From positions 1 to 64,000 of the forward strand of contig NZ_JAALJH010000042.1 of assembly GCF_011064615.1 (NCBI RefSeq): DNA of 64,000 bases. Direction: 5' to 3'. The notes under the pieces are model-generated. The model saw only the letters and a program-made list of their open reading frames with translations. It was not told the DNA's origin and did not search any database. The position numbers and the translations under genes are program-made. Shown piece by piece: positions 54,541 through 63,602 of the stretch. Positions within the stretch are counted from its first letter, which is position 1, and every line of letters starts with the position of its first letter. The DNA comes from Aquisphaera insulae. GTDB taxonomy: Bacteria; Planctomycetota; Planctomycetia; Isosphaerales; Isosphaeraceae.

Positions 54541-54740
54541 GATGTCCTCCGGTGAGCCGAACCAGAGCCGGCTGCAACGTCGCATTTTTCTGCAGAAGCG
54601 GAAGGCCACTTGACCCTAAAGGCCCCGAACGTTGGTGGCACTTCGACGCGACCGAGACCCGATGCCAGCGAATCTAAGCGGGCCTGGCTGGAGAAACAAG
54701 CGCTTTCCGAGATGTCCTTGGACGGATTTCCCATTCGGTT

Positions 54741-55904
54741 TCAGAAAGTGGTACTCGGCCCTCGGGTCTGGGCGGTAGGTGCGGATGGGACCGGCTCGCG
54801 AGGGCTGTGCACGTCAGGGACGCTCGCGCACCGGGCGATGTCCCACCCGGCCGGCACGCGCACCGCCTCCACGGATCGCCCCGCCGCGCGCAGGACCGCG
54901 ACGGAACGCCGATCCGGGGCGATCGCCGGGGGGGCGAGGAGGATGCCGCTGGCCACGACCTTCGCCTCGGCTTCGCTGGCGCGGGGGATGGCGGAGCCGG
55001 CGGCCACGTGGAGCGTCGCCACCCTCAGCTCGTTGGTCATCTCCCGCATCCGGGTGGCGACGTAGGCCAGCCTCGGGCTGCCGTCCCCGCCGCGGAAGAT
55101 CCGGGGATGTCGCCGACGGACCATGAGCCCGGTCTCCTCCGCGTCCAGGAGACGTCCGGCCGCGACGATCCTGGTCGTGCCGCGGTCCAGCTCCAGCCAC
55201 CAGAGCTGCCAGTCCGTGGGGATCCCGGCCCCCCCGCCCCTGAACTGGACCGAGGCGAGCATGCGGCGGCCCGATGGGTCGTCCTCATCCCAGGACAGGT
55301 CGCCCACGAAGGGTGTCGCGTCGGCGATCGGCGAGGGCTGCCAGGGCAGCTCGCGAGGCCGGATCCCGGACGGCTGGTCCGAGCTCCCGCCGGCCCATCC
55401 CGCCTCGAAATCGAGGCCATAGACCCGCCCGTCGGCCCCCGGATAGACGACCCTGGCCCGGTTCCCCGGCAGCCAGCACGGGGCGTCGTTGGGGAGCGGA
55501 TCGCCGAGGAGCGGGATCCGATCGAGGATCTGGCCATCGGGCAGCACCATCCGGATCATCTCCGGGCCGGACGCGTCGAGGCCGCCGCGGGACCATGCGA
55601 CCCCCACGATCTGGCGCCGTCCCCGGTCCTCCCAGGGGGAGAAGCTAGCCAGGTCGAGGGAGATCCCCCCCGGGAGCATCGGTGCCAACGGCTCGACGCG
55701 TGGCGTATCCGGGTGCAGCACCTGCGGCTCGATGCCGGCCCGGTCGGTGAGGGACCTGGGCAGGATCATGGCGGGCGGCACGGCGGTGGCATGACGCCAC
55801 CGCGGCTCGGACGTGGGGGGAGACACGAGGATGGCCACGCCCGCGCCGAACATGGCGGCCAGGGCGGTCACTCGGACCGCGATCACGAGAATCTTGCCCA
55901 GCAT
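54741..55904 (-). CDS. Membrane-anchored propeller-like hypothetical protein
   Basis: 387 residues. An N-terminal membrane anchor (MLGKILVIAVRVTALAAMFG and on to VAILV) leads to a periplasmic region with repeated W/D-rich strands (AWSRGGLDASGPEMIRMVLP, VYPGADGRVYGLDF, LWWLELDRGTTRIVAAG), suggesting a TolB-like beta-propeller. No specific family is certain. It diverges from the sigma factor gene with 237 bases between, making joint control possible. Confidence 0.65.
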   Translation of the reverse strand: MLGKILVIAVRVTALAAMFGAGVAILVSPPTSEPRWRHATAVPPAMILPRSLTDRAGIEPQVLHPDTPRVEPLAPMLPGGISLDLASFSPWEDRGRRQIVGVAWSRGGLDASGPEMIRMVLPDGQILDRIPLLGDPLPNDAPCWLPGNRARVVYPGADGRVYGLDFEAGWAGGSSDQPSGIRPRELPWQPSPIADATPFVGDLSWDEDDPSGRRMLASVQFRGGGAGIPTDWQLWWLELDRGTTRIVAAGRLLDAEETGLMVRRRHPRIFRGGDGSPRLAYVATRMREMTNELRVATLHVAAGSAIPRASEAEAKVVASGILLAPPAIAPDRRSVAVLRAAGRSVEAVRVPAGWDIARCASVPDVHSPREPVPSAPTAQTRGPSTTF

Positions 55905-56141
55905 GGCGGGACCTCGTCAAGGAATCGATCAAATGCCGTCGAACGCGGGTGTCAACCGCGACGGTCCGAGCCGTCTCCAACAGGAAGTTCAAGCGAAATC
56001 GGCGAGACGTTACGCGCACTCCGTAGGATTTCGTAGTAAATCCGCGGTCGATGGGCCCAAGCCCGTTGCGATGACGCTTGAGAGCATAGAGTCAACCGCG
56101 ACGCCCATCCCAGCCGGGGACCATCCAGGGCTCGGTCCGTC

Positions 56142-56882
56142 ATGTTCCAGACGCTATCGGAGCCGGAAACTCCGGCGAGCTTCCCGTCGACCCACTGGAG
56201 CCGCGTGATCGCGGCCGCCGATCCCCGCGAGTCTCGCAGTCGCGAGCCGCTCGCCGCGATCTGCCGGGCGTACTGGTATCCCCTCTATGCGTACATCCGG
56301 CGCCGGGGCCACGGCCCCGAGTCGGCGCGCGACCTGACGCAGGACTTCTTCGCGCGGCTCCTCGAACGCGGGACCCTGGCGGAGGCGGATCCGTCCCGCG
56401 GCCGTTTCCGGTCCTTCCTCCGGACGGTCTGCGCCCACTACCTGGCAAATCGCCACGACCGCGAGACCGCCCGCAAGCGCGGGGGCGGGCGGGTCGCCGT
56501 CTCGATCGACGCGGCGCACGCCGAGGGGCGGTATGAACGCGAGCTCGCCCACGAGGTCACTCCGGACCGGATCTTCGACCGGAGCTGGGCGCTCGAGCTC
56601 CTGAGCCGCGTCCTGGATCGGCTCCGCCGCGAGTACGACGAGGCCGGCAAGGCCGCGACCTTCGAGATCCTGAGGATCGGCCTGGATCACGGTCCCGAGG
56701 ACCTCCCCCACGCGGCCATCGCCGCCCGGCTGGGGACCACCGAGGGGGCCGCCCGGGTCGCCGCCCACCGCCTCCGCCGCCGCTACGGCGAGCTCCTCCG
56801 CCGCGAGATCGCCTCCACCCTCAACGACCCCGCCGACGTGGACGACGAGATCCGGGACCTCTTCGCGTCCCTGGGATCGTGA
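56142..56882 (+). CDS. ECF-type RNA polymerase sigma factor
   Basis: 246 residues, longer than most ECF factors. Region 2 reads ESARDLTQDFFARLLE and SRGRFRSFLRTVCAHYLANR; region 4 ends with AIAARLGTTEGAARVAAHRL. This matches the planctomycete sigma group that begins with a THWSRV motif and is coupled to Ser/Thr kinases instead of an anti-sigma factor. Its last codon overlaps the GTG start of such a kinase (GTGA), so the two are coupled. Confidence 0.9.
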   Translation: MFQTLSEPETPASFPSTHWSRVIAAADPRESRSREPLAAICRAYWYPLYAYIRRRGHGPESARDLTQDFFARLLERGTLAEADPSRGRFRSFLRTVCAHYLANRHDRETARKRGGGRVAVSIDAAHAEGRYERELAHEVTPDRIFDRSWALELLSRVLDRLRREYDEAGKAATFEILRIGLDHGPEDLPHAAIAARLGTTEGAARVAAHRLRRRYGELLRREIASTLNDPADVDDEIRDLFASLGS

Positions 56883-59308
56883 ACCCGGATCGGGACGGGC
56901 CTCGAGCCCGAGACGCGATGGGCGAACCACCGAACATGAGCGATCCACTCGTCTGCCCGCGGTGCGGAGTCGTCCGGCCTCCGAGCGATCCGGTGGGGGC
57001 TTGCCCGGCTTGCCTGCTGCGGCTGGGCCTCTCCCTCGGCCCGGGGATCGACCGGGACGATCGAAGGTCGGGGGGCGGGCGGAAGCTCGCGCGGGGGGCC
57101 CCGGATCGTCGAGCCCCCTCGGCGCGAGTGCGTCGGGCCCCGGGGGCCTCGGGCACGACCGTGGGCAAGATCTCGCGGATCGATCTCCGCCACGGCACGA
57201 CGGGCGAAGGGCCGGGGGGAGAGAACGGGGTGGCGACGGTCGGTCCGCTCGCCCCAGGCACCGCCCGCTATCAGCTCTTCGAGGAGCTGGCCCGGGGCGG
57301 GATGGGGGTGGTGATCCGGGGGCGGGACGTGGACCTCGGGCGGGACGTCGCGGTGAAGGTCCTGCGGGAGGAGCTCGCCGAGCGGCCGGAGGTCGTGAGC
57401 CGGTTCGTCGAGGAGGCCCAGATCGGGGGCCAGCTCCAGCATCCCGGCATCATCCCGGTCTACGAGCTGGGCCGGCTCCCGGACTCGCGGCTCTACATCG
57501 CCATGAAGCTGGTCCGGGGCCGCACGCTGGCGGAGATGCTCCGAGGGCGGGCGGATCCGACGGACGACCTGCCGCGGCTGCTCGCGACCTTCGACCAGGT
57601 CTGCCAGACGATGGCCTACGCCCACAGCAGCGGCGTGATCCATCGCGACCTCAAGCCCTCCAACATCATGGTGGGGAACTTCGGCGAGGTCCAGGTGATG
57701 GACTGGGGGCTCGCCAAGGTGCTGGGCCGGGAGGGCTCGCCGGACGGCGGCCGGATGCGTCCGGGGGCCGAGGATCCGCCCCCGATCCGGACCGGGCGGA
57801 GCGGGTTCGAGGCCGACGCGTCGCGGGCCGGCTCGGTGCTGGGGACGGCCGCCTACATGGCCCCGGAGCAGGCGCGCGGCGACCTCGAGAGCCTCGACGA
57901 GCGGGCGGACGTCTTCGGGCTGGGGGCGATCCTCTGCGAGATCCTCACCGGCGAGCCCCCCCACACGGGCCCGGCGGGAGACGACCTGCACGAGAGGGCC
58001 GAGCGCGGGGACCTCTCCGAATGCCTGGGCCGGCTGGACGCCTGCGGGGCCGAGGGCGGCCTGGTTGCCATTGCGAGGTCCTGCCTGTCCGCGGAGCCGC
58101 AGCATCGGCCCAGGGACGCCGGCGTGGTCGCGGCGAGGCTGACGGCCCACCTCGCCGGAACGCAGGAGAGGTTGCGGGCCGCGGAGCTCGCCAAGGCCAG
58201 GGCCGAGCTGCGCGCCGCCGAGGAGCGGAAGCGGCGGATGCTGACCGTCGGCCTGGCGGCCTCGCTGGTCGCCGTCGCGGCGCTGACCCTGGGTGGGGCG
58301 GCCTGGATGGCCCGCGAGCGGTCGCGGCGGATCGATGCGGCCTCGCGTGCGGTCGTCGCCGCGGCCTACGAGGCCTCGACGTTGCTCAGCCGCGCCCGAT
58401 CGTCCCCCGGCCCCGACCTCGCGCTCTGGGCGCAGGTGGCGCGGGCGGTCGAGCAGGCGGAATCGGCGGCCGGGGGGCCGGACGTCCGCCCCGTGCTGAG
58501 GCGCCAGGTCATGGAGCTGTCGGCGGCCGCGTCCCGCGACCGCGACCGGGCGCTGGCGGAAGCCCGCGATCTCCGGATGGTCGAACGCCTGGCGCGGATC
58601 CACGCCGATATCGCCGTCCACTTTCGTCTCGATCGGGCAGAGTCGGAATACCTCGCCGCGTTCCGGGACTTCGGGATCGACATCGACGGGGAAGACCCGG
58701 CGGCGGCCGGCGCCAGGCTGGCGAAGAGTCCGCTGGCGATCGAGCTGGCCAACGCGCTGGACCAGTGGACGTTCCTCCGCAGGCATCTCCGCGGCCGCGG
58801 GCCGGAAGGGGCCGCGCGGCTCGTCGCCATCGCCAAGGCGGTCGACCCGGACCCCTGGCGGAACCAGCTCCGGGACACCCTCTCCGAGACGGCGGCCGAC
58901 CGCGGCCAGGCCGTCGAGGCCCTCCGCCGATTGGCCGCGACGGCCGACCCCGAGCGGCTCCCGGAAGCCAGCGTGACGCGGCTTGCCTGGGCACTCGCGG
59001 TCCATCGCAACCGGCCACTCGCGATCGATCTCCTGAGCCGCGCTCAACGCGTCCATCCCGACAACTTCTGGCTCAACGTGGATCTCGCCGGATTGCTGGC
59101 GAAGTCGGGCCGGCACGACGAAGCCATCCGCTACTACTCCGTGGCGCAGGCGATCAGCCCTCGCAGCGAGCTGGCCATGCACTCCCTCTCCGGGGCCCTC
59201 CGGGCCGCCGGCCGTACGGACGAGGCGGACCGGTATCCACGGCCCATCTCGCCGCCCGGCGGGCCGCCGCCACCACCCGGCGGGCCGCCACCGCCACCAG
59301 GGGACTGA
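56879..59308 (+). CDS. Ser/Thr protein kinase with membrane helix and C-terminal repeats
   Basis: 809 residues from GTG 56879; ATG codons at 56918 and 56936 are possible. A zinc-ribbon-like start (CPRCG and CPACL) precedes the kinase: glycine loop GGMGVV near 140, Lys160 in VAVK, HRDLKPSN at 255-262, DWG at 275-277 in place of DFG, and MAPEQA. One membrane helix lies near 460-480 (AASLVAVAALTLGGAAWMA). The outer or far part is helical and TPR-like, ending in a Pro/Gly-rich tail. Coupled to the sigma factor, it probably regulates it by phosphorylation. Confidence 0.9.
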   Translation: MNPDRDGPRARDAMGEPPNMSDPLVCPRCGVVRPPSDPVGACPACLLRLGLSLGPGIDRDDRRSGGGRKLARGAPDRRAPSARVRRAPGASGTTVGKISRIDLRHGTTGEGPGGENGVATVGPLAPGTARYQLFEELARGGMGVVIRGRDVDLGRDVAVKVLREELAERPEVVSRFVEEAQIGGQLQHPGIIPVYELGRLPDSRLYIAMKLVRGRTLAEMLRGRADPTDDLPRLLATFDQVCQTMAYAHSSGVIHRDLKPSNIMVGNFGEVQVMDWGLAKVLGREGSPDGGRMRPGAEDPPPIRTGRSGFEADASRAGSVLGTAAYMAPEQARGDLESLDERADVFGLGAILCEILTGEPPHTGPAGDDLHERAERGDLSECLGRLDACGAEGGLVAIARSCLSAEPQHRPRDAGVVAARLTAHLAGTQERLRAAELAKARAELRAAEERKRRMLTVGLAASLVAVAALTLGGAAWMARERSRRIDAASRAVVAAAYEASTLLSRARSSPGPDLALWAQVARAVEQAESAAGGPDVRPVLRRQVMELSAAASRDRDRALAEARDLRMVERLARIHADIAVHFRLDRAESEYLAAFRDFGIDIDGEDPAAAGARLAKSPLAIELANALDQWTFLRRHLRGRGPEGAARLVAIAKAVDPDPWRNQLRDTLSETAADRGQAVEALRRLAATADPERLPEASVTRLAWALAVHRNRPLAIDLLSRAQRVHPDNFWLNVDLAGLLAKSGRHDEAIRYYSVAQAISPRSELAMHSLSGALRAAGRTDEADRYPRPISPPGGPPPPPGGPPPPPGD

Positions 59309-59389
59309 CCACGCGCATCGTCCGCGACGAGAAGTCCGGTGCCGTTACATGAATCAACTATTGAGCATGACGGTACATTGACGATCGAT

Positions 59390-60742
59390 CTAGTATGGTG
59401 CCGTGCGGCCCTCGCCGCGCGACGCCGTGGTCGGCGGTTCGAGCTGGGGGCGGAGTGACTCGAGCCGGCTGATTCGCTCCGAAGGCGTGGGGCGGTCGTT
59501 CCAGTGGCGATCCACGGTCCCCGATCCGGCGACGTGGCCCGGCTTCGCGGCGGATGTCGTCTGGAGGTAGCTCCGGTAGCGACGGAGGAACGCGAGGCAC
59601 TGACGCCGCGTGTGGCCGAGGCCCAGGAGCCGTCGCGTGGCCCACTCGTCGGCGGCGTGTTCCTGGTCGGCGGACGGGGCGTGCCCGGCCGTCGGATCCG
59701 TGGGGCCATGTCGCAGCTCGGCGTGGGCCATTTCATGGCCGAGGAGCCAGGCGAGCTCGACGTCATCGGAGACGAGCTGAAACACCGCGCGGCTCACGCA
59801 GATGGTCCCGTCCTGGAGGGAGAACACGTCGAGCTCGTCGGAGTCGAGGACCTCGAATCGGACATTCGGGCCCGTCCGCTCGCGGCCCTCGATGAGCGGC
59901 CCGGCCGCGGCCTTGATGCGGTCGAGGAACGGCGATGCGGGCAGGATCGGGCGGCGGACGGCGACCGCCGGGCAGGGGCCGGGCTGCGGGCCGACGTCTT
60001 CGGTCGGGGTGGCCGTCGCCGGCGGGCTGTCGATCACCGGAGTGGCGGCAAGGGGCTCCCGATCGGCGACGGCGCTTGCCGGAGCCGGGCCGGGGGCGGT
60101 CTCCGGCTCGGGGCCGCTCGCGGGGGAGGCACTCGCCGCGTCGGGCGTGGGGGCGACGGCTCGTTCGCCCGGGCGGAATGCCATGCTGGCGATGACCATG
60201 AGGATGATCAGGAGACCCGTCGAGGCGGCCAGGCGGTGACGATTCCCCCGGGGAAGAGCGGCGGTCGCGGGGGGCGACGGCTGATTCACCTCGCGGGTGC
60301 GAGCCCGCGGATCGCGTCCGTTGGACGAGGGCCCGGTCCCCGCGGGAGGACGCGGTTCCCGTCGTTTCGCGGTCGAGCTCCCGGTCGGGTCGGCACCGGC
60401 CTCGGGGAACAGTCCCGCGAGCCTCCGGGCCCGCTTCCATCGGTCGAAGCCCTCGCGCCAGACGAGGTCGGTCGGCTCGAGCATCCCGGCCGCCGCGAGC
60501 TGCCGGAGCTGGGTGCCCGTCACCGGGCCAAGGCTCTTGTTCCAGTGCGTGTAGTACCATCGGGGCCGGCGGCGGGCATCGAGGCCGGGGATCGTCGAAG
60601 CCGCGACCCATTGCGGATCCCCCTGCTTGCGGACGAGGTCGCCTCCTTCGAGGCGGCCTTTCCGGACGAGCCGGCGGAGCTCCGAAAAGGTGACCGGCTG
60701 TTCCGCCTTCGTCTGCCGGCCATGATGCCACAGGTCGCTCAT
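59390..60742 (-). CDS. Two GYF_2 domains, membrane helix and M48 peptidase
   Basis: 450 residues. N-terminal residues 1-110 hold two GYF_2-like modules (DLWHHGRQTKAEQPVTFSEL and WYYTHWNKSLGPVTGTQLRQ, each with following basic-aromatic residues). A membrane helix near 185-200 (TGLLIILMVIASMAF) precedes a Pro/Ala-rich linker and an M48 metallopeptidase domain with HEMAH and downstream EHAADEWA. GYF_2 domains bind Pro-rich peptides, so the cytoplasmic part may recruit partners and the periplasmic peptidase act on envelope proteins. Orientation is inferred. Confidence 0.85.
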   Translation of the reverse strand: MSDLWHHGRQTKAEQPVTFSELRRLVRKGRLEGGDLVRKQGDPQWVAASTIPGLDARRRPRWYYTHWNKSLGPVTGTQLRQLAAAGMLEPTDLVWREGFDRWKRARRLAGLFPEAGADPTGSSTAKRREPRPPAGTGPSSNGRDPRARTREVNQPSPPATAALPRGNRHRLAASTGLLIILMVIASMAFRPGERAVAPTPDAASASPASGPEPETAPGPAPASAVADREPLAATPVIDSPPATATPTEDVGPQPGPCPAVAVRRPILPASPFLDRIKAAAGPLIEGRERTGPNVRFEVLDSDELDVFSLQDGTICVSRAVFQLVSDDVELAWLLGHEMAHAELRHGPTDPTAGHAPSADQEHAADEWATRRLLGLGHTRRQCLAFLRRYRSYLQTTSAAKPGHVAGSGTVDRHWNDRPTPSERISRLESLRPQLEPPTTASRGEGRTAPY

Positions 60743-60802
60743 CGGTCCACTCCTCGAGATCGGCGTGAAGGAGAAGCTCGGCCGTTCCGGACCATCGGGC
60801 GT

Positions 60803-61792
60803 TCAGTTCGCGGTGACGCTGGTGTTTCCGTCGGCTCGAAGGAGATCGCGCTGGCGGACCAGCAACGGGTGTAGCATCGCGTAGAGGTCGCGCTCCTGAG
60901 GCGTGGTCGCGGGAGCGAACTGGAGCCGAGACCTCGTCACGAACTCGACCAGGTCCCCCGCGGTGGTCCCGCCGTAGCCCTCGAGCTCCGCCAGCAGCTT
61001 CCCGGAGCGCACGGCATGGAGGAATCTCGCCGAGCTGACCAGGCCGTCCAGGAACGTCCTGGCGTCGCGGACCGACTCTGGGTGGCTGGATGGGGTCAGG
61101 TCGGAAATCCGCGTTCGCAGCCCGTCGAGCGCCCGATCGACCGAATCGATGTCGCCCGCGCCGAGCGTGCCCCGCGCGGCGGCTTCCATCGCGGCGTCGA
61201 TGGCCTTGTGGTAGGCGTCGAACGCCCGGTCGAAGGCCGGTTCGCGGAGGAGGACGGGCCACTCCTTCCGGTTGGTGAGGCGGGTGGTGGAGATGACCAC
61301 GCCATCCTGGGCCAGGAGCCAGGGGGCCCGGTCCACGCTCCCGCCGGGGACCGGGACCTTGGTCGCTCGGAGCAAGGACGGGGACATCCGGGTGAGGTCG
61401 GCAATCTCCCGGACGACGGCATTGAGGGCATCGCCGCGGTAGATGTCCGAGGGCTCCGGCCGCGAGAGCTGGCGAGCCTGGATCTCGGCGAGGGAACGGC
61501 TCGTGCTCAGGGCCTTCTGCTGCTTCTGGCGGGCGTAGGCCCGGGCATGATACTGCGCGTTGGCCTCGATCGCCCACTCCTGCCTGAGGATCGTGTCGGT
61601 CCACACCGAATGCGCGAGTGCCGTGTTCAGGTTGTACTGGCCGAGTCCCATGAAGAGGAAGCCCGCCCCGCGGCTCTCGTCCCCTCCCACGGTCGATCCG
61701 GGGAACAGGACCTCGTACTGGGCCGAAGCGTTGCTCGTGGCCGTCGCGATCGAGGCGACCAGCAGACTTGCCTTCAGGAAGGATCGGGTCAT
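60803..61792 (-). CDS. Secreted hypothetical protein
   Basis: 329 residues with a signal peptide (KASLLVASIATATSNASA). The rest is mainly helical, with FLFMGLGQYNLNTALAHSVW near the start and EWAIEANAQYHARAYARQKQ further on. I recall similar unnamed proteins in planctomycetes, but no function. It precedes the GYF_2-M48 gene by 60 bases on the same strand, so they could be co-transcribed. It diverges from the GTPase gene. Confidence 0.7.
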   Translation of the reverse strand: MTRSFLKASLLVASIATATSNASAQYEVLFPGSTVGGDESRGAGFLFMGLGQYNLNTALAHSVWTDTILRQEWAIEANAQYHARAYARQKQQKALSTSRSLAEIQARQLSRPEPSDIYRGDALNAVVREIADLTRMSPSLLRATKVPVPGGSVDRAPWLLAQDGVVISTTRLTNRKEWPVLLREPAFDRAFDAYHKAIDAAMEAAARGTLGAGDIDSVDRALDGLRTRISDLTPSSHPESVRDARTFLDGLVSSARFLHAVRSGKLLAELEGYGGTTAGDLVEFVTRSRLQFAPATTPQERDLYAMLHPLLVRQRDLLRADGNTSVTAN

Positions 61793-62042
61793 CGCATGCC
61801 TCCGCTCGGTGGAGAGGTGCCTCCCCCGGTGGGGATGGTCGTGAATGGTTGCGGGAAACGGTCCGACACGACGGCGCCGGAAGGACGACCTTCGGACGCG
61901 GCGGGATCCGCGGATCGGGCCCTCCGAACGCCTGGGGCCTGGTCACCAGCCTCCCTCAAGACAAGAATCATCAAAATGGACCCGCGGCGGACATCTCGTC
62001 GGCCGATCGTGGAAATCGAGCATCAGGGGAGCGACCAGCGGG

Positions 62043-63602
62043 ATGAGATTTCCCTCCGGAGCGAGAGACATACCGGCGGCCGCGGCGCTCGCTCTCGTGT
62101 TCGCGGTCTGCGTGGTCCTGCCGATCCTCGGCCAGTTGGGGCTCGTCGCAGTCCCTCACGCCGGGAGCATCCCGCCGTTCGCGTATGCCGTGGTCGGCCT
62201 GCTGCTCACGGTTGGACTCGGGGCGACCATCCTGATCCGGCGGCGGCACGAGGCGAGCCGGACGACGGAGGACGCGGGGCCCGCACCGGTGCCCGACGCC
62301 CTGGCCGCGGCCGCCGCCCGACAGGCCCGCCGCGCGGGAGAATTCGTCGACCGAGTTCGCGACCCGGCGCGGCGGGCCGAGCTGGGCCGGGAGCTGGGAC
62401 GGATCGAGGCGGGCCGCGATCCGGAGGTCAGCACGCTGGAGGTCGTCATCTTCGGCACCGTCTCCGCGGGCAAGACCTCGCTGATCAACGCCCTGATGGG
62501 ACGGAAGGTCGGCGAGACCGGCGCGGTCATGGGGACGACGAAGGCCGGCGAGACGCGGACCTATGAGCTGAAGTCCGTCGAGGCCGTCGTGCGACTGACC
62601 GACACGCCCGGGATGTCCGAGGCGGGCAACGAGGGCAAGGAGCGCGAGGCCCTGGCGCGGGGGCTGGCCGTCCGGGCCGACCTGCTCCTGTTCGTCGTCG
62701 ATCACGACCTGATCCGCAGCGAGTACGCACCCCTGATCGAGCTGGCCCGGCTGGGGAAGCGGTCGATCGTCGTCCTCAACAAGAAGGACCGATTCCCGGA
62801 CGACGACCTCGCCGCGATCCTGGATCGGCTCCGCCAGCGGCTGGGGGGCGTCGTCGAGCCGGCCGACATCGTCGCCGTGGCGGCCGATCCGCGGCCGATC
62901 CCCGTCCGCGTCGGGCGCCCGGACGGAGGGTTCGACACCGTGCTCGAGCCGGAGCTTCCGGACATCGAGCCGCTCCGGCAGCGGATCGCCGAGGTCCTCC
63001 GCCGCGAGGGCAAGCTGCTCCACGCCACCAACCTGCTGGTCCGCGGCCGGGTCCTGGAGCAGGAGGCCCAGGCGCAGATCGACCGCGAGCGGGAGCGTTT
63101 GGCGGAGGCCGTGATCGAGCGCCACCAGTGGATCACCGCCGGCACCGTCTTCGCCAACCCGGTGCCGGCGCTCGACATCCTGGCGGGGGGCGCGGTCCAG
63201 CTCGACATGATCGCGGAGCTCGGCCGGGTCTACGGGATGGAGCTCTCCATGCCGCAGATCCGCAGCCTCGCCGGGCAGATGGCCCAGGCCGTCCTCAAGC
63301 TCGGCCTGATCGAGACCGCGACGTCGCTGATCGCCGGGATCTTCAAGCGTTCCTTCGTCGGCTTCGCGGCCGGCGGCGCGATCCAGGCGGCGACCATGGC
63401 TTATCTGGCCCGCGTCGCCGGCCGGTCGTTCCACGACTATTTCCGCCGGGGGCGGATGTGGGGGCCGGAGGGGATCAACGGCGTGGTCCTCCGCCAGTTC
63501 CAGCAGACGAGCCGCGCGGAGTTCCTCCAGGACTTCGCCTCGCAGGTGGTCCAGCGGGTCATCCAGAAGGTGCTGCCGACGGGCGGGAAGGGACCGCGAT
63601 GA
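62043..63602 (+). CDS. Membrane-associated GTPase with DUF697 (YcjF-like)
   Basis: 519 residues from ATG 62043. Two membrane helices near 10-65 (AAALALVFAVCVVLPILGQL) are followed by an Era-type GTPase: G1 GTVSAGKTS, G3 DTPG, G4 NKKD. The C-terminal 200 residues form the DUF697 region with alternating hydrophobic segments (LIAGIFKRSFVGFAAGGAIQ). This combination resembles YcjF/YcjX-type stress membrane GTPases. The last four bases overlap the amidase start, so they are coupled. Confidence 0.85.
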   Translation: MRFPSGARDIPAAAALALVFAVCVVLPILGQLGLVAVPHAGSIPPFAYAVVGLLLTVGLGATILIRRRHEASRTTEDAGPAPVPDALAAAAARQARRAGEFVDRVRDPARRAELGRELGRIEAGRDPEVSTLEVVIFGTVSAGKTSLINALMGRKVGETGAVMGTTKAGETRTYELKSVEAVVRLTDTPGMSEAGNEGKEREALARGLAVRADLLLFVVDHDLIRSEYAPLIELARLGKRSIVVLNKKDRFPDDDLAAILDRLRQRLGGVVEPADIVAVAADPRPIPVRVGRPDGGFDTVLEPELPDIEPLRQRIAEVLRREGKLLHATNLLVRGRVLEQEAQAQIDRERERLAEAVIERHQWITAGTVFANPVPALDILAGGAVQLDMIAELGRVYGMELSMPQIRSLAGQMAQAVLKLGLIETATSLIAGIFKRSFVGFAAGGAIQAATMAYLARVAGRSFHDYFRRGRMWGPEGINGVVLRQFQQTSRAEFLQDFASQVVQRVIQKVLPTGGKGPR

